A DNA stretch of 64,000 nt, taken from Capniomyces stellatus. Taxonomy: Eukaryota; Kickxellomycota; Harpellomycetes; Harpellales; Legeriomycetaceae. The stretch lies in NCBI GenBank assembly GCA_001661515.1, contig LUVW01000009.1, forward strand, positions 484,736 through 548,735. Direction: 5' to 3'. Shown here piece after piece: positions 1-11,553 of this stretch; positions within the stretch are counted from its first letter, which is position 1; each line of letters opens with the position of its first letter. The position numbers were made by a program, and so were the translations under genes. The notes below the pieces were generated by a model. It was not told where the DNA came from, searched no databases, and saw nothing but the letters and a program-made list of their open reading frames with translations.

Positions 1-984
1 GACAAGTAATCTCCAAAATTGGAGATTCCATTTAGTTTAAAATATTGAAAATTTCCAAATACCCAAAATACGTTTCAATAAAAAAAAATATCCAAAATCC
101 AAAATCCAAAATCCATGACTATATTTAATCTTCCATTATGTTTTGTTTTATTTAGTACTGTTTTATGTTTTATAAGCGAATTAACTTTCAATAGTAGTTG
201 AAAAGGTTGTCAAATCCAACTATCAACTCCCTTAAGCTAAACTACCTCGAAAAATAATATTTAAAAAAAATAAAATATAGAGAAAACTGTATACCTATGC
301 CAAACAGGTCGATCTGCAAGAATAAAGCATCCAAATATCGTACCGTTTAGATGCTGATTCCCAAATAAAGAACAATAGCATGCAATGACATATTCTGGAT
401 GTCAGCAAAAATATTCCGTGTACTGTTTCGAAATACATCAATTCGCTCATTTTCTTTACGATTTCTTGCATTTATACTATTACACATTTCATGAGTTCTT
501 GGCTAACGTTCAACATGTCAATTTGGCGATTTCCAGCGTTTTAATTGGTTGATACCGGTTTAACCAGAGTTTCTGAATTGCCTTAGAAACCATTGGCATG
601 TTGTATTTTATTTTTTTCAGCTTTAACACAACTAACGAGTTGTCCAAAAACCCTCACTCTCCCTCCCTCTCCCTCCCCATATCTGCAGGCTTTACTATTT
701 TTATGATATAGATGAAGAAGAAAAAGAATCTCCCCCCTCTTCCGCCAAACCAGTTTATAAAGTCTGCCTTTACTGACATAACTCTATCATTATTTTTCGT
801 TCTTCCTATTATTTCTTTTCTAGACTGTCATCTTTGCCAAAAAGAAAACCTATACCCTTTTAATTCGAGAATACAAATACCAGGTACAGTTGTTTTTAAA
901 ACAGACAGTCGCTATTATTCTTTAAGCATTAACAAAAGCAATAGCAAAAAACGAGAGTGCGTTGGTAGGATCAAGTAGGAAAAT
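1..984. other. AT-rich upstream region
   Basis: No supported gene. The stretch leads into the coiled-coil gene starting at 985. A pyrimidine-rich CT/CCCT tract at about 650-680 looks like a fungal promoter or leader element. An 88-codon ORF at 712-978 ends just before that gene's ATG; it could be an upstream ORF in the leader or chance, and I give it no function. Confidence 0.5.
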
Positions 985-3900
985 ATGGGATTCTTCTCTG
1001 ATGTGGGGTCAAATATCAGTATGGAGAGTGATTATAAAGCTGATAAAGAGTCGGTTTTGTTTTCACCTGTGTCCTCTCCTTATTTTAGTCCTTTTAAATT
1101 TACAAACAGGACACATGGTGACGGGAGATCTTTTCAAAGTATGGCAATTTCTCTTTTTCTCCTCATCTCTTTTTCTCTTTTCTTTCTTTCTTAAACTGAC
1201 TATGAGATAATTCTGATTACGATTTCAAACTAAAAGTAAACAAATGGATGCCATTGCTGTGCATGTTTGGTATTTACGTTATTGCGAATAGGCTCCTCTA
1301 GCAGTGAGATATCGACGCTAAAGACATGCCCGAGTCCACCAATAGCACCAGATTTAAAAGCTGGAAGTTATTTGAAAGGCGGTACGTCATAATAGCGCTG
1401 TTTTTTGATTTAAACAGACTGAAATGGTTAGAACCGAATCTGATTTTGATTTTTAATATACTGCAACATAAAATTAGGTAAACCAGTATATGCTTGTACA
1501 ACAGAGCCTTTAGAAGGAGTGAGACTTGGCGATTGTACAAGAAACCAGGGATATGTTCCACAAAAAAAGAAACTGAGATTTTCCTTTGACAAAACTGGAA
1601 AGGACAAGAGTCTTGGTAATATCGACCCCAGTTTGAAGCATAACAGAGTATCAGCAGTGACTTTTAAAAGCAAGTCTACGTCAAACAAACAGCCAACCAA
1701 ATACAAGTTCAAAAGTACCTTTAAAGACACAAATCCTGTCAAGTATGAACAAAGCGAAATCAAAACAAAAATCAAACATGAAAGAAGCACAATTGGCCGC
1801 AAGGAATTAATAAAAAGCGAGCTTGGGCTGGCTTACGTCGAACAAGAATTATTAGTAGATTCCAAAAAGAAAACAAAAAAAGTTGAGGGTATAAAGTCAA
1901 AGAGCAAGGTAGTAGGCAATTCTGTGGTAGAATCTAAGGGTGTTGAAGTTGTGTATCAAGACTTGCGTTACAAAGATGTACCCAACTTGGACGCTTGTGT
2001 TGTCGATATAAAACCAAGCTTCGAGGATTTAAGTATTCAAGCGGATATTGTACAAAGTCCAAAAGTACTTAATGCTAAGATTTCTCCAGTTGAAAAGGAA
2101 AAAGGAAAGGGAAAAGGGGTTGTCGGAGCCATCGATTCCTTGAATGGGTTTAAAAATAACATACTTGTGGGTGCACATTTTGAAATTACAAAAAAAAGTA
2201 TTGGAAAAGACAAGAAAGCTGATGGAATTAGTAACAAAAGTGTTGAAACCCCAGGCTCGGATGCTGACAAAGACATGGGATTTGGATTGAGGGATACTTT
2301 GGGTATAGTTCAAGAAAAGGAAACTCCTCGTGAGGATGCAAAGTTACTAGCAGAAAGCTACCTTGAAATGGAAAAAACGAATCATTTCGAGGACAGCTTG
2401 GATTTTTATACAGAAATTTTGGGCAAAACACATTGTTCAGATAGATCGATCAATATCAGTCCAGCAAAATGGGCTCAAAAGCAGATAGCATCAGATGTGA
2501 CGACGCTAAAAGCGCAGCTTTCGCTTCTAGGAAACGATATATTGATGCAAACGCACTGTATAATATTATCAAATCAAGAGATGGTAATGCATGCACACAC
2601 ATATGGACACATTTATAGTGTTTTGAGATACTAAGAGCGTGTATTTGTATGTATTTCTGATAGGAAAACAGCATAGTTGGGTTTAAAAGGAAAATAGATC
2701 GTCTAGTTGACGAAAAAATAAAGTTGACAGAGCTCAGTGATAGCAAAAGTGTTAAAATTAAGAAAATGGGTTGTGAACTTGGATCATTGGAAAAAGGGTA
2801 AGCGGATGCCATCAAGCGCATTAGGTGTAATAAGTGTAATAAGTGTAATAAGTGTAATAAGTGTAATAAGTGTAACTGACAAAATAAAACTGACAAATTA
2901 TGAATGGGTAATTCGTGTTAATAGGCTGAATGAGACGTCTTTGGTTTTAGAAAAATTCAAGGTAAGTTATTATATTGATGATATGGTTTGAAGGTACAAA
3001 GCAAGGTCTAAAGCATTAGTTGGAGATATTATTAGAACGATCTAAGCTTTGAGAAGAACAACAGCGCAACCAAGATAGCCGAGAATAAAGATCTTGAGAC
3101 ACAAATAGAATTCTGCAGAAAAGGTTGGTCTGTTTTCAATAAATAAATAAATAAAAGGTTGGACTGGTGTTTAAAATATGTGCCATTATACTGGATTCTG
3201 GTCTAAACACTAGCCATTGGTATTACGTGTAGAGATAATTGTACTGAACAGCAAGCTGGAAATTTGTAAAGTGGATAAGCAGACTATACTTGATTTAAAT
3301 ACAGAGTTGGAAAAATCGAAAATTGACCAAAGACAAGTTGAGTTGGACAATGTTGCTAGTGTTGAAGAATCAGGGGTATTAAAAGCACAGGTAGACAATC
3401 TGAACGCAGAATTGCTTAACTACGAGAACATAAACGGTAATTTAAAAGTCGAGATCGAGCGGCTAGACACAGAAAGCCAGAAACATAAATCCGATATTGA
3501 TATCCTTGAGCGCAGCGTTGAAGAGTACAGGCAAAAAATCAATGAACTCGGTTCAAGCATCGCTGGTCTTGCTAGTGATAATTCTGATATAACAACTCTT
3601 TTGAGTAGAAAGAATGCCGAAATATTGGACTTGGACGAAAATATAGCCAACTATAAAACAGAGATTGCCAAACTAAATAGCACAGTAGAAAACAGCAGCC
3701 AAGTGATGCTGGATTTGGAAAAAAAGTTGGAGAGTCTAGAAACCCTCAACTTGGACATTAACAAAAAACTGGAAAAAAGTAGCGCAAACCATAGCAGCAC
3801 ACTTTTGGTTCTAGAGCAACTGGAGGCCAATTTAAACATAAAGGAGTTGGCAATAAAATTACTTGAACAGAACTCTTTGGAGCATGAAAATGAAAACAGT

Positions 3901-4772
3901 GTATTGAAAGCAGAGGCCTCAAACCTGAAAAAAGAGCAAGTTTATTTCGCAATCAATAACTTTATTAGCCTATTGACCAGAGCTTTAATGAAATATTGAT
4001 ATATGACTACTTTAATGTTTTCAAATTCTAATAAATAGTATTGATAGAATCAGAGATAAAAATAAAAAGCTTGATGACGAAAATAACAACGCACACTCAG
4101 AGAGGATGGCGTTTGAAAACAACGCTCGAACGGACCTGGAAAAGTAAGTTGCACAAAATCAGTATTCAAATATTCACACACGGACACGCAAACACACAAA
4201 CATAGCCCCATTGAAGAAAAAAAAACGTATAATTAAATTGCAGACAATCAATTATGTTTCATAGAAAAGAAATTGAAAATGAGGGCCTCAAAAGTAGAAT
4301 CGTCTTGTACGAGCAAGAGTTGAAGGACAAAAGTGGAGAAATACACGCAATATCTCAAAAACAAATATCTTTGGAAAGCCAAATAAATGAGCTGACTAAA
4401 GAAAAGACCAGTACCCACTCACTGTTGGACTTGAAAACATCAAAGTAAACTCTTTCTTTCACCTTATAATCCTCAAACAAAAACAACGGATAGAAACTTA
4501 TACTAACATTTTTCTTTTGCATGTATATTGTTAGAATATCAGCACTTGAGTTGTCACTTTCAGATCTGGAAAAAGCACTCCAAACAAAGAATGATGGTTA
4601 CACAAAAGATATTGCGGACCTAGAAAATAAAATCAAAGTTATTAGTGAAAGCATCATTCTAAACCCAGAACCAGAAACCCCACCTCCGATTAGGCCAAAT
4701 CCAGGTTTGCCAGAAAAGTAATCATTCATTAGCACTGTCAAAATACCAACACTACTGGCAATAACCCCTCCC

Positions 4773-4813
<41 letters not shown>

Positions 4814-6120
4814 ACTGCTATATAATGCTTATATACGCGTTTGTTGATCTTGGTCTTGCTTTTACTAACTACCATGCGTTCCGATAATATAAATATTTAA
4901 AATAGTCAAATCAGCTCCATTTCAACCACCAGTGATAGCCAAGAAATCAAAAACAAGAACCTCTTAGCCTTTCAAGAAAAAATCTGCCTAAGCAAGTTTA
5001 TGAGAGTAATACACGATCTTTATACCAACCCCTTTACTAACGCCGTATCTTATAATTATACAGCCAACTAACCATCATAACTACATACATATTGATGTCC
5101 TCAGAGTCCTAGAAAGGACAAGGAATATTCACCAAGTGGTAGCGGAATGGCTGAACCTGCATTCGAGTTGAACTCTACAAGTCCAAGCACAGAAAACATT
5201 AAAGATGCAAATAAAGTTGAACTTACTTGTACAACAGAAATAAAAGACCACTCCAAGAAAAGCAATGCTTTAGAAAACAACTCGGCTCAAAATGTCTCAG
5301 TTACGAGCTGTGTTCAAGATTCTAAAGACCCTTTATCCGACTTTAAATCTTGTGGTGAGCTGTCACAAGAAGAAACCGACCATGCACTCAAGCTATGGGT
5401 TGAAGATCTCTTGGACCTGTATGGCTCCTCGCAGCTAGAAACTCATACAAACCTTCCCTTCCCTACAACCAACGGAGATTTCAGCATTCCCGAAATCCCG
5501 CAAAACTTTGAGCTAAACTACACAAAGTCCGTTAAAACATATTCTAGAGCAGGAAAAGTAACTAAACAAATCTATCGTAAAAAATAAATAAACAAACAAA
5601 TCTATCGTGTTCTCAATTACAACAATTAATTTTCCCCATGCGCCTTGCTATTTGATATTGTCTGCTGGTTGGTTTCTATTCGTAATAACACTAAAATAGG
5701 TACACTTATATACATAAATAGACACCAAAAGAAAGCACGGCTCTACAGACTTTCAACTTGGAAGATGAGTTTGATTTTGACTCCTTTGAAACCAGCAATT
5801 ACGTTGATATTGCAGCTGCACCCAAAATAGCATGCAACCCCATTTCTTTAAAAAGGATGAACGCCAACCTGTTTGACCACATTGTAACAAAAGAAAGCAT
5901 TACTTTAGACAAAGAGTCATTCAACAACTTTGATAAGAACATAACCGTGTCAGATTTACATACTGACAGTGACAATGGTACAAAAACGCGATCGGGAAAA
6001 AGGCTTTTAAACAGCTCAGATACACCAAGCACCAAATCAAACACCAAACCAAACAGTAGGTCTAATATCAAACCAAACAACAAGTCTAGTACCAGATCTA
6101 GTAAAAGATGCAGAAAATAA
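985..6120 (+). CDS. Multi-exon long coiled-coil protein, unrecognised family
   Basis: I do not recognise the family. Phase-consistent splicing gives 13 exons: 985-1138, 1292-1381, 1478-2583, 2664-2797, 2925-2961, 3036-3123, 3233-3935, 4039-4143, 4244-4444, 4535-4717, 4906-5005, 5105-5557 and 5722-6120, about 1250 residues. The first ~450 residues are Lys/Ser-rich and low in complexity. Residues ~450-930 are heptad-rich Leu/Ile/Asn/Glu sequence typical of a long coiled coil. The C-terminal ~300 residues are acidic and then end in a Ser/Lys/Arg tail (KSSTRSSKRCRK) that could be a nuclear localisation signal. Such an architecture occurs in spindle-pole, kinetochore, synaptonemal and Golgi tethering proteins; the basic tail favours a nuclear role, but that is inference. 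The start Met at 985 (MGFFSDVG) was chosen because the next junctions keep phase. The junction after 3935 needs a GC donor and is the least certain. Confidence 0.7.
2825..2875 (+). repeat. 9-bp minisatellite inside an intron
   Basis: Unit GTGTAATAA, five copies plus a partial sixth, lying inside intron 2798-2924 of the coiled-coil gene. Confidence 0.9.
4781..4809 (+). repeat. (CT)n microsatellite in intron
   Basis: About 14 CT units inside intron 4718-4905 of the coiled-coil gene, far upstream of the acceptor. Confidence 0.9.
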
Positions 6121-6391
6121 ATAAATGAAGTTTAAAAATGCTCAAGTATCTTGATAAACATATTTGATCTGCCGTAAATATCGCACGTTATCTTTTTATA
6201 TCGCTATTAAAAACCATAAATGATTCACAATATAAATATATACATACTCATACTCATACTCATACATGGTACATAAACCTTTATTGTAATGTTCTACTTT
6301 ACAACTGCTACTTGGCTTTTACTAAAATCAAATAAAGTTGCCTCTCTCCGCCCAGTTAAAACGTATAAATATACAACTAACGGCTCTTTTA

Positions 6392-7795
6392 CTAGCAGCT
6401 ATCGATATTAAAAGTAGACACTTTGTCTACATCTGTTTCAAGACCCTCGATTGTACAAAACTCTGCATTTTTACCCTCAGCCAAGAACTTTCTATTTAGT
6501 ATATATGATATCTTAACAGTCGAGTTGCACGACCCCAAATCCCCAAATACTCCGTCGCCCACATTATTTAGTAGTCTTTTGCAGCCGATGTTTTTGCATA
6601 TATCATCCAACTTTTTGTCTAGTCCGCCAACTGTTATGTGATCTCTTGCTCGGAACTCGGGAGTGAGCCTGCAGTTGAGGTTTTTTAGTACGCAGTTACA
6701 TTTTTCATACGCTGGAGTTTGTGGCAACGAATTTCCTATTCTCCAAACACTGCTTTTTTGAGGACAGCTTGATCTGGTACCATTAGGATTGTATTCGGAA
6801 ATATTTGTCCCGACTGGGTTGCTTTTCTGATATGCCATTTTTAAGTTTTCAAAGTCTTCGTTTTTTACCACGTTGGTGCTTTCTCGCTCTACGGTTACCA
6901 GGCCGTACTTATTGTCCTCCTGGCTATATTCATAGATAAGCCCACCAGAAAAAATACCATTCATGCTACTGCCCAGCACATACTCGATCTCATTAAACGT
7001 TCTTGGTAATATGGCATTGCATCCGTACTCTGTAAACATTACAGGAATGCTATAGTTGGAGAATCTATCTACCAACTTGCTGTATCCAGAAGTATTAAAG
7101 TCTGAATTTCCGCACCATCTATACGTGTTAATCCCATAGAAGTCCACGCGCTCCAACGGATCGTCAGAGCAGTTGAAGTAGTCTATTGTCGAGTGCGTGA
7201 TCAAGTCGTCGTCGAAATCTGCATATCCAATTGGAAAGTCGATATTGGCCTGTTTCATGTAACCTTTGATGTCTCTTAATGAAGCTTTGATAAAGGGTGC
7301 CGAGTCAACTGTATCATCGCTATTTACTATCTCGTTTCCAATTATAAATCCAGCAACATTGTTATATTTAGAAAACACATCAATCTTTTTTTTAAACAAT
7401 TCGAACATTGAGATGTCCCAAGAAGGCGCGTGTCGATCAATGGCATTGCTTGATGTAGGAACATCCAAAAACACGTATATCCCTGCCATCTCAAGCATCT
7501 TCATACAATAGTCGTGATCAGTGTTCACATCTGTATCGTAAACCCGGATAGAGTTGATTCCAAGCTCTCTAAAATATGGCAAGTCTCTGTAACAGCCCAG
7601 GTTGTCTGATAAAGGGTCTTTTACGCTTGCACTTTGCCCCGATCTGGGCTGGTAAGTCACGCCTTTAAAATAAAACTGTTCTCCTGTTACAGAGTTAAAG
7701 AACTTGGATCCTTTAATCGCTAGTTTGTCTATCGCTATGGCACATTGGTTGAACAAAATAGTTGCTAAAAAAATCCTTGATGGTAAAGCTATCAT
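6392..7795 (-). CDS. GH72 beta-1,3-glucanosyltransferase (Gas/Gel/Phr family) with CBM43/X8 domain
   Basis: Single-exon gene, 467 residues. The family cuts internal beta-1,3-glucan bonds and transfers the new reducing end to another chain, elongating cell-wall glucan outside the plasma membrane. A signal peptide spans residues 1-22. The GH72 barrel runs from ~25 to ~330 with the acid/base Glu in IIGNEIV (E155) and the nucleophile in MFTEYGCN (E256); YFKGVTYQP and SIRVYDTD are further family landmarks. A cysteine-rich module at ~344-450 fits the CBM43/X8 domain of the two-domain (GAS1-like) subgroup. Unlike most members it has no Ser/Thr-rich stretch and no hydrophobic GPI tail: it stops at NIDSC. 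It may therefore be secreted or held by other means. It converges on the coiled-coil gene, with 271 bp between stops. Confidence 0.93.
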   Translation of the reverse strand: MIALPSRIFLATILFNQCAIAIDKLAIKGSKFFNSVTGEQFYFKGVTYQPRSGQSASVKDPLSDNLGCYRDLPYFRELGINSIRVYDTDVNTDHDYCMKMLEMAGIYVFLDVPTSSNAIDRHAPSWDISMFELFKKKIDVFSKYNNVAGFIIGNEIVNSDDTVDSAPFIKASLRDIKGYMKQANIDFPIGYADFDDDLITHSTIDYFNCSDDPLERVDFYGINTYRWCGNSDFNTSGYSKLVDRFSNYSIPVMFTEYGCNAILPRTFNEIEYVLGSSMNGIFSGGLIYEYSQEDNKYGLVTVERESTNVVKNEDFENLKMAYQKSNPVGTNISEYNPNGTRSSCPQKSSVWRIGNSLPQTPAYEKCNCVLKNLNCRLTPEFRARDHITVGGLDKKLDDICKNIGCKRLLNNVGDGVFGDLGSCNSTVKISYILNRKFLAEGKNAEFCTIEGLETDVDKVSTFNIDSC

Positions 7796-7922
7796 ATCTG
7801 TCTTTTTCTTTTTCTGTTCTTTTTTTTATTTATTTATGTTTGTGTTGGCTTTGTTCTGTTCTTTTTTTTTTTTTTTGGAAAGTCTAATCTTACTTGGAAA
7901 AAAAAAAGTCCTGTGTATGTGC

Positions 7923-7930
7923 TTTATATA
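7923..7930 (-). promoter_or_regulatory. TATA-like element upstream of the GH72 gene
   Basis: TATATAAA on the minus strand about 128 bp before the GH72 start codon. Assigned from sequence and position only. Confidence 0.4.
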
Positions 7931-8061
7931 GCGCACATAAGCTACATATCGCAACTCAATCTTGCTTTGAAATAACGTTCAAACTTTGTTGTCGGAATTA
8001 ATAGATAGCTGCCACCATGGTGTTTATTTTTTTCTATATAACTTGCATAATTTTAATGTTG

Positions 8062-8065
<4 letters not shown>

Positions 8066-8093
<28 letters not shown>
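8066..8093. repeat. (TA)n microsatellite
   Basis: About 14 TA units in the divergent intergenic region. Confidence 0.9.
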
Positions 8094-8389
8094 ATCGCAT
8101 TGCCAAGTTGCCACCCTGCGCAAAAATAAAATTAAAAAGACACCGAGGCATATTTTAGGTACCACTTTACTATGAGAATATGCTTATTTGTTGGATATCT
8201 TGGCGATTTGATCTTAGTTTCCAACCTTTTTTGCTAATATTATGTTATTTATTACTGTTGTTTATTTATCTCGTGTTGTGACTATAATTAAACCCAGAAA
8301 AACGTTTTACACTCATTTGCCTTAATTAGCCTATATTAGCAACACTAAAGGCGTAGAGGCATGAACAAGCTTCTAATTAAATACTACCT

Positions 8390-8460
8390 CTTCTCCTCCC
8401 CCCCCTCTTCCCCCNNNNNNNNNNNCTTCCCCCCCCCCCTCTCTCTCTCTCTCTCTCCCA
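8390..8460. repeat. Poly-C/CT low-complexity tract with assembly gap
   Basis: C-rich runs flank eleven Ns at 8415-8425 and pass into (CT)n. The gap sits at a C homopolymer, as the other three gaps in the window sit at G homopolymers. Confidence 0.85.
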
Positions 8461-9846
8461 TCCCAGACTAATTTGATTTGTGTATTAAAATCTGCATCGT
8501 TAAATATAAACATATTCTAAAAGTAACATTGTTCCTGGCTGTAACATTAATAAATGTCACGATGAATTAATAAGTGAGCTATCAATAGCCCAATTTAAAT
8601 TCCTAAAAGCTCAACTAGCACCAATAACAACAAATACCATATCTTTGGCTATTAATATATTGAACAAGTCAACTTGTTGATAAAATTGACAAAGTAATTA
8701 ACCAACAATCAAACCAAGTACTGAAAACTGAAAACTGAAAACTAAAAGTACTAGGCTGAAATCTAAAAGTATTAAACTGAAAGCATTTCATCCTATCCAA
8801 CTTGATCACTGGTGAGCATCTATTCTCTTCCTCTAGAAAATACTGGTTTGTTGAATTATATTTAAGCATCGTCGTAAAAATACAAGTTCGTTTTTACCAA
8901 CCACCTCCGCTATAATACTTTTAAAGTGCCGGTCAGAACGTTTTTTTATTTATGTAAACAATAGCTACTTTATTTGACCAGTTGAAACTGATATACTTGC
9001 GATTTGGCCTTGAAATAAATACGCACTACCTCATTCATCTTCCCAAGTTTATTTTTATATAACTCATTTTTCCAAGTTTTGTATGACAGTTGAAGTAAAA
9101 GTAGTAAAATCAACAAAAGTGTAAATAAAGTTTATTATAGATTTGTTAAAAATTTAGCACTAAAAATGGGTGGGGGGGACAGTTTTGAAGGCAAATTTAT
9201 TATTGAACCAAGTTAGTTCCTAAGAAGCCAAAAGCAGTAAAAACGTGTCAAATTTTTTGAAGAGATTCATAATTGATACAAAAATTACAATATGAATTTA
9301 TTAAATTTGTAATTAAATTTGTAATTTTCTAGTGGCATTTTTTTTACGATAGGGTTATTTTCTTTGCTGAAAAAAAAAACATTTTTGTCTGCAGGAATTC
9401 ACAGAATGAAAAAAGAGCGTAAGTCTCATTAAACTGATGCTATCAATCATCAATCTAAGCTCAATAAAAGTTTAAAAGAAAATAAACGATAAAGATGATT
9501 AAATATTGAAAAGAGAACGACGTATGCCCAAGTTTGAAAGATTTCACCCATATATATTTTAACTAGACAAAAATTTAATTATAGAAACCCCGAGAGACTT
9601 ATATGACCAAAGAGCAAATAATCTTAATAAAGCGACAAACCCTAACATAATTGTTACAAATTGAATTATGTAAGAGCAGGGTTAGCTTTAAAACAATTTG
9701 GTATTAGCAAATAACGCTAATAACCGACACGCCAAATGTCGATAAAGACAAGAATTTTTTATAAAGAATTATGTGGTAAAAAGGGATTATGAAAACCAAA
9801 ATGGCAAGTAGACTTGAAAAAGGAATGAGAGATGATGAAATAAACG

Positions 9847-9854
9847 TATAAATG
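9847..9854 (+). promoter_or_regulatory. TATA-like element upstream of the GDSL esterase
   Basis: TATAAATG about 105 bp before the ATG at 9959. Positional evidence only. Confidence 0.4.
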
Positions 9855-9958
9855 CGAGTTAAAGACATTTAAAATGATGAAAATTTTACTTTAAAAAGCA
9901 TCAACTACGTTTCATCATTTCTAGCTTCATCCAATACATTCTAAAGCACGTTGATATA

Positions 9959-11071
9959 ATGATCGGGCTGGTAAAGAGTGTTTTCGTGGGCAGTATAGCA
10001 GTTATGCTAACAGCAACGGCAAAAAAACAGCTGGTGGTTTTTGGTGACAGTTTATCAGACAACGGTAACAACGTTGACGAGAACTTTCCAAGTGTGTACT
10101 TTAACAGGCACTACTCAAACGGACCGGTGTGGAACGAGTATCTATCGTACTTTAACAACTATACGTTGGTGAACTTTGCACACGGCGGTGCTACAAGTGA
10201 CTCGGGATCTGTCAACTTCAATAAGGAATCTAGGGGAGGAGTTCCGGATTTAAGATCACAGGTTGAAAAGTACATGGAGACATTTGGAAAGCTGTACAAG
10301 AAGAAGGATGTAGAGAATGATATTGCGTCGGTTATTATTGGTGCTAATGACATTTTCCATAGCATATTTGACATCAAGCAGAATACTATTAATGCAGAGC
10401 AGTTTTCAGACAGACTTTCAAACGAAATAATCAAATCGATAACCAGACTGCACGAGTTTGGGTACAGAAAGTTTATAGTTGGAAATCTGCCAAATATGAA
10501 AAACTTTCCAGCAGAGAAATACGACATAATCAACGTTACAGACGACCTAAGTGAGTATGCGAAGAAGACAAATCAAAAGTTATCGGTTCTCCTTGACGAT
10601 TTTTCCAAGAAAAACAAAGGAAACATGAAATGGCTCAGGAGAATAGACTTGCACGGGTTTATGGATGTAGTCTCTAACGAGAGTCTTTATAGACGGTTGG
10701 GTTTTAAGAGCTTCAAGATAGAGTGTTATCTGTTTGGGTTTATAAAAACATTTGATTTTTCGTGTTCAGAACCAGACACGTTTATGTTTACAGACCTGGT
10801 GCACCCATCAACAAGAATACATAGTTTGTTTGGGGCATATATGTCTAGAATGATTAGGCAGCCTAGTTTCAAGCTGAACACCAAATCGGCGCTGACACTG
10901 TACAATGACTACAAATTGAACAATTTCAAGCAAACCAAGAACAAGCTTTACTATTCCAACACAGCAAAAACCGGATTGCTCAGAATAAGCAGCTACACGT
11001 ACAGAGCAGCAATCAAAAACGCCAAAAAGATAGCAAGATCAAATATCAGCTCAAAGAAAATCAAAAAATAA
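9959..11071 (+). CDS. Secreted GDSL/SGNH-family esterase/lipase
   Basis: Single-exon gene, 370 residues. An N-terminal hydrophobic segment (residues 1-21, cleavage near TATAKK) looks like a signal peptide, so the product should enter the secretory pathway. SGNH blocks are present in order: block I FGDSLSDNGNN with the nucleophile S31; block II near NFAHGGATSDSG (Gly ~76-77); block III IIGANDIFHS with N130; and block V FTDLVHPSTR with D279 and H282. This order and spacing match the plant/bacterial-type GDSL esterases (thermolabile-hemolysin-like, CE16-like) that hydrolyse acyl or acetyl esters; the substrate cannot be told from the sequence. After the catalytic domain (~295) there is a Lys-rich tail of about 70 residues without membrane segments. 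It is divergent from the GH72 gene. Confidence 0.88.
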   Translation: MIGLVKSVFVGSIAVMLTATAKKQLVVFGDSLSDNGNNVDENFPSVYFNRHYSNGPVWNEYLSYFNNYTLVNFAHGGATSDSGSVNFNKESRGGVPDLRSQVEKYMETFGKLYKKKDVENDIASVIIGANDIFHSIFDIKQNTINAEQFSDRLSNEIIKSITRLHEFGYRKFIVGNLPNMKNFPAEKYDIINVTDDLSEYAKKTNQKLSVLLDDFSKKNKGNMKWLRRIDLHGFMDVVSNESLYRRLGFKSFKIECYLFGFIKTFDFSCSEPDTFMFTDLVHPSTRIHSLFGAYMSRMIRQPSFKLNTKSALTLYNDYKLNNFKQTKNKLYYSNTAKTGLLRISSYTYRAAIKNAKKIARSNISSKKIKK

Positions 11072-11553
11072 GGCTCTGGAGCAAAACATCTCTTCCGCCG
11101 AGATAAACCAATAATAATACTTGGGACAGGTCGAGTAAAGCGAGCATGTTGACATATATATATTATATAAATATAACCGCAATGCATTATTTTTTCTAGC
11201 ACACTATTCATTAAATTATATATATTGAAAAATAAATACATTATACATTCCAACAATTAACAGCCTGAGATGCACACGGAGTAAAAAAAGAAAAAGGATA
11301 AGGAAAAGGAAAAAGAAAAGGAAATATAATGATCGCGATCAAAACTCAACCGACATTTCAAGTTTATCTTTTTTAATTCTTTTTTTCACGGCATATGAGG
11401 CAATAACAAAGGCAGAATTAGTAATAATAGTAAAAGTAGTAGTAATAGACCTGGAAAAATAAAGAAAGAGAGAGAGAGAGAGAGAGAGAAAAAAAAAAAA
11501 AAGAGAAAGAGAAAGATAGCGAGGAGTGGTGATGAGGCAAGAATTATGAAATT
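11072..11553. other. Convergent intergenic region
   Basis: Space between the stops of the GDSL esterase (+) and eIF4B (-). It contains purine-rich tracts including (GA)n at about 11467-11489 followed by poly-A. No gene seen. Confidence 0.6.

Larger units (their letters stand above)
7796..9958. other. Divergent intergenic region between GH72 and GDSL esterase
   Basis: No gene seen in about 2.2 kb. It holds the promoters of both flanking genes, poly-T runs, a (TA)n tract, a poly-C/CT tract with an assembly gap, and otherwise AT-rich unique sequence. The 66-codon minus-strand ORF at 8669-8869 has no features that support it. Confidence 0.6.

Noticed and set aside
712..978. 88-codon ORF upstream of the coiled-coil gene
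   Set aside because: No homology cue; overlaps the presumed leader and CT-rich promoter. Kept only as a possible upstream ORF.
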